NCBI RefSeq assembly: GCF_029840635.1
Contig: NZ_JAOCCU010000008.1
Span: forward strand, 1 to 64,000
Source of the DNA: Mitsuaria sp. GD03876
Lineage (GTDB): Bacteria > Pseudomonadota > Gammaproteobacteria > Burkholderiales > Burkholderiaceae_C
Reading direction: 5' to 3'
DNA: 64,000 bases
Shown here: piece after piece, positions 59,825 through 64,000 of the stretch
How positions within the stretch are numbered: position 1 is the stretch's first letter
Layout: each line of letters opens with the position of its first letter
The notes under the pieces: model-generated
Database searches by the model: none
What the model saw: the letters and a program-made list of their open reading frames with translations, nothing else
Told to the model about the DNA's origin: nothing
Translations under genes and position numbers: made by a program

Positions 59825-59914
59825 GGAAGCCGGCGGCGCCGGTGCCCCTTGGAGCGAATTCCGAGCGGCGAGGAGGAGATTGAGCGGAGAGGGGCACCGG
59901 CGCCGCCGGCTTCC
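59825..59914. repeat. Perfect 25-bp inverted repeat with 40-base spacer
   Basis: The segment 59825-59849 (beginning ggaagccggcggcgcc) is the exact reverse complement of 59890-59914. The RNA would form a very stable 25-bp stem with a 40-base purine-rich loop. It begins four bases after the 19-bp tandem array and lies 3' of the IclR gene. Confidence 0.93.
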
Positions 59915-59956
59915 GCGCTCGACCGGCTTCCGCGCTCGGCCGGCTTCCGCGCTCTG
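59906..59956. repeat. Three tandem 17-bp repeats
   Basis: Three head-to-tail units ccggcttccgcgctcgR (59906-59922, 59923-59939, 59940-59956; the last ends ctctg). The first overlaps the right arm of the 25-bp inverted repeat, so the structures probably arose together. Confidence 0.9.
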
Positions 59957-59994
59957 CCGTGCCCTGCCCTACCTGCGCCCCCCCAGAAACGACG

Positions 59995-60015
59995 AAGCGG
60001 GCACCAGGCCCGCTT
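59995..60015. terminator. Rho-independent terminator between iclR and the PBP7-like gene
   Basis: AAGCGGGC (59995-60002) pairs with GCCCGCTT (60008-60015) around a five-base loop. The plus strand continues TCTTCATT. It may serve the IclR transcript on the plus strand and the convergent pbpG-like gene, whose stop is at 60037. Confidence 0.75.
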
Positions 60016-60036
60016 TCTTCATTCCGCCGAAGCGGT

Positions 60037-61107
60037 TTACTTCACCGAGATGGCTGGCACGACGGCGGTGGCGGTGGCGGTCGCCGCGGCGGCGGCCAAC
60101 GGCGAGGTGGTGCCGGTGAGCCATTTGCGGACGCGTTCCGCGTCGCCGATGCGGGAGTATTTTCCGGCCGAGTCGAGGAAGACCATGATCAGCTTGCGCC
60201 CCGCGAGCTGGGCCTGCATCACCAGGCACTGTCCGGCCTCGTTGATGAACCCGGTCTTCTGCAGGCCGATGTCCCAGTCGCCCTTGCGGACGAGGCCGTT
60301 GGTGGTGCCGAAGCGGACCTGACGGCGGCCGAGTTCGACGGTGTATTCCGGCGATGTCGACAGTTCGCGGATCAACGGGAAGGCGTGGGCGACCTTGACC
60401 AGCTTGGCCAGGTCGGCGGCGCTGGACTGGTTGCGGCTGGACAGGCCGGTGGGTTCGACGTAGTGGGTGTCGGCCATGCCGATCAGGTGGGCCTTGGCGT
60501 TCATCGCGGCGACGAAGGCTTCCAGGCCGCCTGGGTAGTTGCGTCCGAGCGCATGGGCGGCGCGGTTCTCGGACGACATCAGCGCCAGGTGCAGCAACTC
60601 GCCGCGGGTCAGCGTGGTGCCGACCGTCAGGCGCGAGCCGGTGAACTTCTCGGTGTCCTTGTCCTCGTCGGTGATCTCGAGTTTCTCGTCGAGCGACTGG
60701 TTCGCCTCGACGACCAGCAGCGCGGTCATCAGCTTGGTGATCGACGCGATCGGCAGGACGGCCGACGGGTTCTTCGAGAACAGGACCTCGTTGGTGTCCT
60801 GGTCGACGACGTAGGCGACGCTGGATTTGAGGTCGAGGGGGTCTTCGGTGTCGTGCAGGCCGTACATCGTCCCGAAGGACGGTTTGGCGGGGACGATTTC
60901 CCGGACCGGGGCCGCCGCGCGGGCGGCCACCTTGCGCGGAGAGCGCGGGGCCGGTTTGGCCTTGCGCACGCTCTTCGCCTTGGCTTTGGAGGACGACGCG
61001 GTGGCCGCCTGCGCCGATTGGATCGGCGCGAGACTGGCGGTCAACCCCGTCAGCAACATGATGCCGCTGAGGGCGGCACCAGACAGCAATGTCGCAATGG
61101 TCTTCAA
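60037..61107 (-). CDS. pbpG: D-alanyl-D-alanine endopeptidase (PBP7/PbpG-like)
   Basis: A penicillin-binding S11 peptidase of the periplasm that cleaves peptidoglycan cross-links. I place the start at TTG 61107, which makes a classic signal peptide (LKTIATLLSGAALSG, cleavage after AQA at about residue 34) and has GGGGA upstream; an earlier TTG at 61167 is less likely. The 356-residue chain has the Ser-Lys motif SITK (122-125), SEN (179-181) and KTG (284-286). A Lys/Arg/Ala-rich linker (about 36-70) precedes the catalytic domain, and an Ala/Thr tail ends it. Confidence 0.88.
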   Translation of the reverse strand: MKTIATLLSGAALSGIMLLTGLTASLAPIQSAQAATASSSKAKAKSVRKAKPAPRSPRKVAARAAAPVREIVPAKPSFGTMYGLHDTEDPLDLKSSVAYVVDQDTNEVLFSKNPSAVLPIASITKLMTALLVVEANQSLDEKLEITDEDKDTEKFTGSRLTVGTTLTRGELLHLALMSSENRAAHALGRNYPGGLEAFVAAMNAKAHLIGMADTHYVEPTGLSSRNQSSAADLAKLVKVAHAFPLIRELSTSPEYTVELGRRQVRFGTTNGLVRKGDWDIGLQKTGFINEAGQCLVMQAQLAGRKLIMVFLDSAGKYSRIGDAERVRKWLTGTTSPLAAAAATATATAVVPAISVK

Positions 61108-61243
61108 TCCAGTCCCCAGAACAGTGGGCGCGAGTGTAGGGGATCGCTGAAAGACCGGCAAGATCAATGACTTGGCGTGGGCTCTTAAAGTGCCCGGATC
61201 CGTGTCATCCGACGCGCTCGAAGGCCTGGCGCGCGCTGTCCTG

Positions 61244-62785
61244 TCAACCTTGGGCGGCGACCCGCTCCGTTTTGCTTTGAAGCTTGTTCAGAGCGCTCAA
61301 ATATGCTTTCGCGGAGGCGACGACGATATCGGGATCTGCCCCCACGCCGTTCACCACGCGACCGGCATGCTGCAGGCGCACCGTCACTTCGCCCTGGGAT
61401 TCTGTGCTGCCGCCGGTGATCGCGCTAACCGAATACAGCAGCATTTCCGCCCCACTTTGGACCTTGCTCTCGATCGCCTTGAGCACCGCGTCCACCGGCC
61501 CGTTGCCGTCGCTCTCGGTGCGGTGCTCGGTGTCGCCCTCGGCGAAGACCACCTGCGCCTGCGGGCGCTCGCCGGTCTCGGAGCGCTGCGCCAGCGCCAC
61601 CAGCCGGTAGTGTTCGTGGATCTGCGTGACCGACTCGTCCATCACCAGCGCGATGATGTCCTCGTCGAAGATCTCGGCCTTGCGGTCGGCCAGGTCCTTG
61701 AAGCGGACGAAGGCGGCATTGATCTCGGCCTCCGATTCGAGCACCACGCCCAACTCCTGCAGCCGCTGCTTGAAGGCGTTGCGGCCCGAGAGCTTGCCCA
61801 GCACGATCCGGTTGGCGCTCCAGCCGACGTCCTCGGCGCGCATGATCTCGTAGGTGTCGCGCGCCTTGAGCACGCCATCCTGGTGGATGCCCGACGCATG
61901 CGCGAAGGCGTTGGCGCCCACCACCGCCTTGTTGGGCTGCACGACGAAGCCGGTCGTCTGGGACACCATCTTCGACGCCGGCACGATCTGCGACGGATCC
62001 ACCCGCACGTCCAGGCCGAAGTAGTCGCGGCGCGTCTTCACCGCCATGACCACCTCCTCCAGCGAGCAGTTGCCGGCGCGTTCGCCCAGGCCGTTGATGG
62101 TGCACTCGATCTGCCGGGCGCCGCCGATCTTCACGCCCGCCAGCGAGTTGGCCACCGCCATGCCCAGGTCGTTGTGGCAGTGCACGCTCCAGATCGCCTG
62201 GTCGGAGTTGGGCACGCGCTCGCGCAGCGTGCGGATGAAGGTGCCGTAGAGCTCCGGCACCGCGTAGCCGACGGTGTCGGGGATATTGATCGTGCGCGCG
62301 CCCTCGCGGATCACCGCCTCGACGACGCGGGCCAGGAACTCCGGATCGGAGCGGTAGCCGTCCTCGGGCGAGAACTCGACGTCGTCGGTCAGCGTGCGGG
62401 CGAAGCGCACCGCCTGGATCGCCTGCTCCAGCACCTGCTCGCGGGTCATGCGCAGCTTCTTCTCCATGTGGAGCTCGCTGGTGGCGATGAAGGTGTGGAT
62501 GCGCGAGCGCGCCGCGCCCTTGAGCGCCTCGGCCGCGCGGGCGATGTCGCGATCGTTGGCGCGCGCCAGCGAGCAGACGGTGCTGTCGCGGATCGCGTCG
62601 GCGATCGCCTTGACCGCCTCGAAGTCGCCCTGGCTCGACGCCGCGAAGCCGGCCTCGATCACGTCCACCTTCAAGCGCTCCAGCTGCCGCGCGATGCGCA
62701 GCTTCTCGTCCCTGGTCATGGACGCGCCGGGCGATTGCTCACCGTCGCGCAGGGTGGTGTCGAAGATGATCAGTTGGTCGGACAT
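61244..62785 (-). CDS. leuA: 2-Isopropylmalate synthase, bacterial-type (LeuA type 1)
   Basis: LeuA condenses acetyl-CoA with 2-ketoisovalerate, the first committed step of leucine synthesis. The 513-residue chain begins [20 protein letters not shown] and has the HMGL-like barrel, the metal motif [23 protein letters not shown] and the C-terminal LeuA regulatory domain (about 395-513), the site of leucine feedback. It follows a different isopropylmalate synthase gene by 57 bases. Nothing else is seen in the flanking gaps (61108-61243 and 62786-62842). Confidence 0.95.
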   Translation of the reverse strand: MSDQLIIFDTTLRDGEQSPGASMTRDEKLRIARQLERLKVDVIEAGFAASSQGDFEAVKAIADAIRDSTVCSLARANDRDIARAAEALKGAARSRIHTFIATSELHMEKKLRMTREQVLEQAIQAVRFARTLTDDVEFSPEDGYRSDPEFLARVVEAVIREGARTINIPDTVGYAVPELYGTFIRTLRERVPNSDQAIWSVHCHNDLGMAVANSLAGVKIGGARQIECTINGLGERAGNCSLEEVVMAVKTRRDYFGLDVRVDPSQIVPASKMVSQTTGFVVQPNKAVVGANAFAHASGIHQDGVLKARDTYEIMRAEDVGWSANRIVLGKLSGRNAFKQRLQELGVVLESEAEINAAFVRFKDLADRKAEIFDEDIIALVMDESVTQIHEHYRLVALAQRSETGERPQAQVVFAEGDTEHRTESDGNGPVDAVLKAIESKVQSGAEMLLYSVSAITGGSTESQGEVTVRLQHAGRVVNGVGADPDIVVASAKAYLSALNKLQSKTERVAAQG

Positions 62786-62842
62786 GTCGGGCTTCCTTGC
62801 GGTGGCGGGCCGTGGCGATGAGGGGCGATCTTAGGCGGCCGC

Positions 62843-64000
62843 TCAGGCGGTGACGCGGTCGGCGAGCTTGAGCACGCCGCGCTGCGCCGCGCGGCGCAGG
62901 CCGGACACGATCGCCTTCAGCGAGGCCGACGCGATGTTGCCGTCCATGCCCACGCCGAACAGCGTCGCCTCGCCCACGCGCAGCTCCAGGTAGGCCACCG
63001 CCTGCGCGTCGGCGCCGCTGCCCAGCGCGTGCTCGTGGTAGTCGAGCACCCGGACCTGGGTCTTGAGCAGCTTGTTCAGGCCCTCGACGAAGGCGTCGAT
63101 CGGGCCCTTGCCCTGGCCGTCGATCCGGACCATGCGCACGCACAGGTCGGCCTGCGTCTGCACGCGGGTCTGGCCGTCCTCGGCGGTGTCGATCTGCGGA
63201 TGCATCGGCGGCGCCTGCTTGACGCCGTACTCGCGGTCGAAGATCTGCCAGATGTCGGCCGCGCCGAGTTCCTTGCCGTTCGTGTCCATCACGCCCTGGA
63301 CGATCTGGCTGAACTCGATCTGCAGGCGGCGCGGCAGCTCGATGCCGTACTCGGCCTCGAGCAGGTAGGAGATGCCGCCCTTGCCCGACTGGCTGTTGAC
63401 GCGGATCACCGCCTCATAGCTGCGGCCCAGGTCCTTGGGATCGATCGGGAGGTAGGGGATCTCCCAAATCTCCCCCTCCTGGCGGGCGGCGAAGGCCTTC
63501 TTGATCGCGTCCTGGTGCGAGCCCGAGAACGAGGTGTAGACCAGCTCGCCGACATACGGATGGCGCGGATGGACCGGGATCTGGTTGCAGTGCTCGACGC
63601 AGCGGCGGACCTCGTCGATGTCGGAGAAGTCCAGTTCCGGATGCACGCCCTGCGTGTACAGGTTGAGCGCGACGTTGACCAGGTCCAGGTTGCCGGTGCG
63701 CTCGCCGTTGCCGAACAGGCAGCCCTCGACGCGGTCGGCGCCGGCCATCAGCGCGAGCTCGGCAGCGGCGGTGCCGGTGCCGCGGTCGTTGTGCGGATGG
63801 ACCGACAGGATCACGCAGTCGCGGCGCTCGATGTGGCGGCCCATCCACTCGATCATGTCGGCGTAGATGTTGGGCGTCGAATGCTCGACCGTCGTCGGCA
63901 GGTTGATGATGACCTTGCGCTCCGGCGTCGGCCCCCAGGCGGCGGTGACCGCGTCGACGACGCGCTTGGAGAACGCCAGCTCGGTGCCGGAGAACATCTC
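62843..64000 (-). CDS. 2-Isopropylmalate synthase, long (type 2) form, truncated by the window edge
   Basis: The 3' two-thirds (385 codons) of a second LeuA of the about 560-residue form known from actinobacteria, fungi and many Burkholderiales. Visible features are [11 protein letters not shown] (metal and catalytic residues), [39 protein letters not shown], and the C-terminal regulatory domain with [14 protein letters not shown]. The 5' end lies beyond base 64000. It is in the same direction as the other leuA gene, probably one operon. Confidence 0.93.
   Translation of the reverse strand, partial: EMFSGTELAFSKRVVDAVTAAWGPTPERKVIINLPTTVEHSTPNIYADMIEWMGRHIERRDCVILSVHPHNDRGTGTAAAELALMAGADRVEGCLFGNGERTGNLDLVNVALNLYTQGVHPELDFSDIDEVRRCVEHCNQIPVHPRHPYVGELVYTSFSGSHQDAIKKAFAARQEGEIWEIPYLPIDPKDLGRSYEAVIRVNSQSGKGGISYLLEAEYGIELPRRLQIEFSQIVQGVMDTNGKELGAADIWQIFDREYGVKQAPPMHPQIDTAEDGQTRVQTQADLCVRMVRIDGQGKGPIDAFVEGLNKLLKTQVRVLDYHEHALGSGADAQAVAYLELRVGEATLFGVGMDGNIASASLKAIVSGLRRAAQRGVLKLADRVTA

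Noticed and set aside
59745-59956. CRISPR-like array
   Set aside because: The 19- and 17-bp units are head-to-tail without spacers, and no cas genes are present.

Overview
The window is a contiguous piece of a high-GC betaproteobacterial chromosome. Housekeeping blocks in orders I recognise from Burkholderiales (der-bamB-yfgM-hisS-ispG-rodZ-pilF-rlmN-ndk; tRNA-Leu-tig-clpP-clpX-lon; sucA-sucB-lpdA-zapE; etfB-etfA-acyl-CoA dehydrogenase) point to that order, probably a Roseateles/Mitsuaria/Rubrivivax-like genus. The genus is inference. Coding density is high. I see no prophage, insertion sequence, integrase, CRISPR array or rRNA.

Bases 1-8.4 kb (minus strand) hold a long operon for cell-envelope assembly, translation and isoprenoid synthesis, ending in a truncated der. 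Bases 8.6-13.0 kb hold rluB and scpB, both with unusually long low-complexity extensions, and rluD, which diverges from bamD. At 13.9-14.08 kb a 109-bp imperfect palindrome and a terminator separate bamD from a dinG-type helicase. Then come a DUF465-like protein, a PP2C phosphatase, a periplasmic coiled-coil protein and zapE, followed by the 2-oxoglutarate dehydrogenase operon (19.3-24.9 kb). A 2-oxoglutarate/Fe(II)-type oxygenase diverges from that operon.

Bases 26-34 kb are the accessory part. They hold a branched-chain amino-acid-type binding protein, a small cysteine-cluster protein, two tandem paralogous peptide-type ABC binding proteins without permeases, and a translationally coupled AAA ATPase + HNH nuclease pair. 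That pair resembles Septu (PtuA/PtuB) and retron-associated effectors and is the best candidate for an antiphage system here. A small secreted protein of unknown function follows. A membrane hybrid histidine kinase lies convergent to it.

Bases 36.8-41.6 kb hold an acyl-CoA oxidation cluster (etfB, etfA, acyl-CoA dehydrogenase, nitronate monooxygenase-like) with two operator-like palindromes in front of it. Then come murI, a UMF1-type MFS transporter, a Gly-Cys-Gly-Gly-Leu tRNA cluster, and the proteostasis block lon/clpX/clpP/tig with tRNA-Leu(UAG). Bases 51.2-55.6 kb encode an RND efflux pump behind a near-consensus promoter that overlaps a TetR-type palindrome. Divergent from it is hpnCDE (squalene synthesis). 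An IclR regulator, a 210-bp cluster of tandem and inverted repeats, a PBP7-like peptidase and two different 2-isopropylmalate synthase genes in tandem complete the window. The upstream synthase is cut by the window end.
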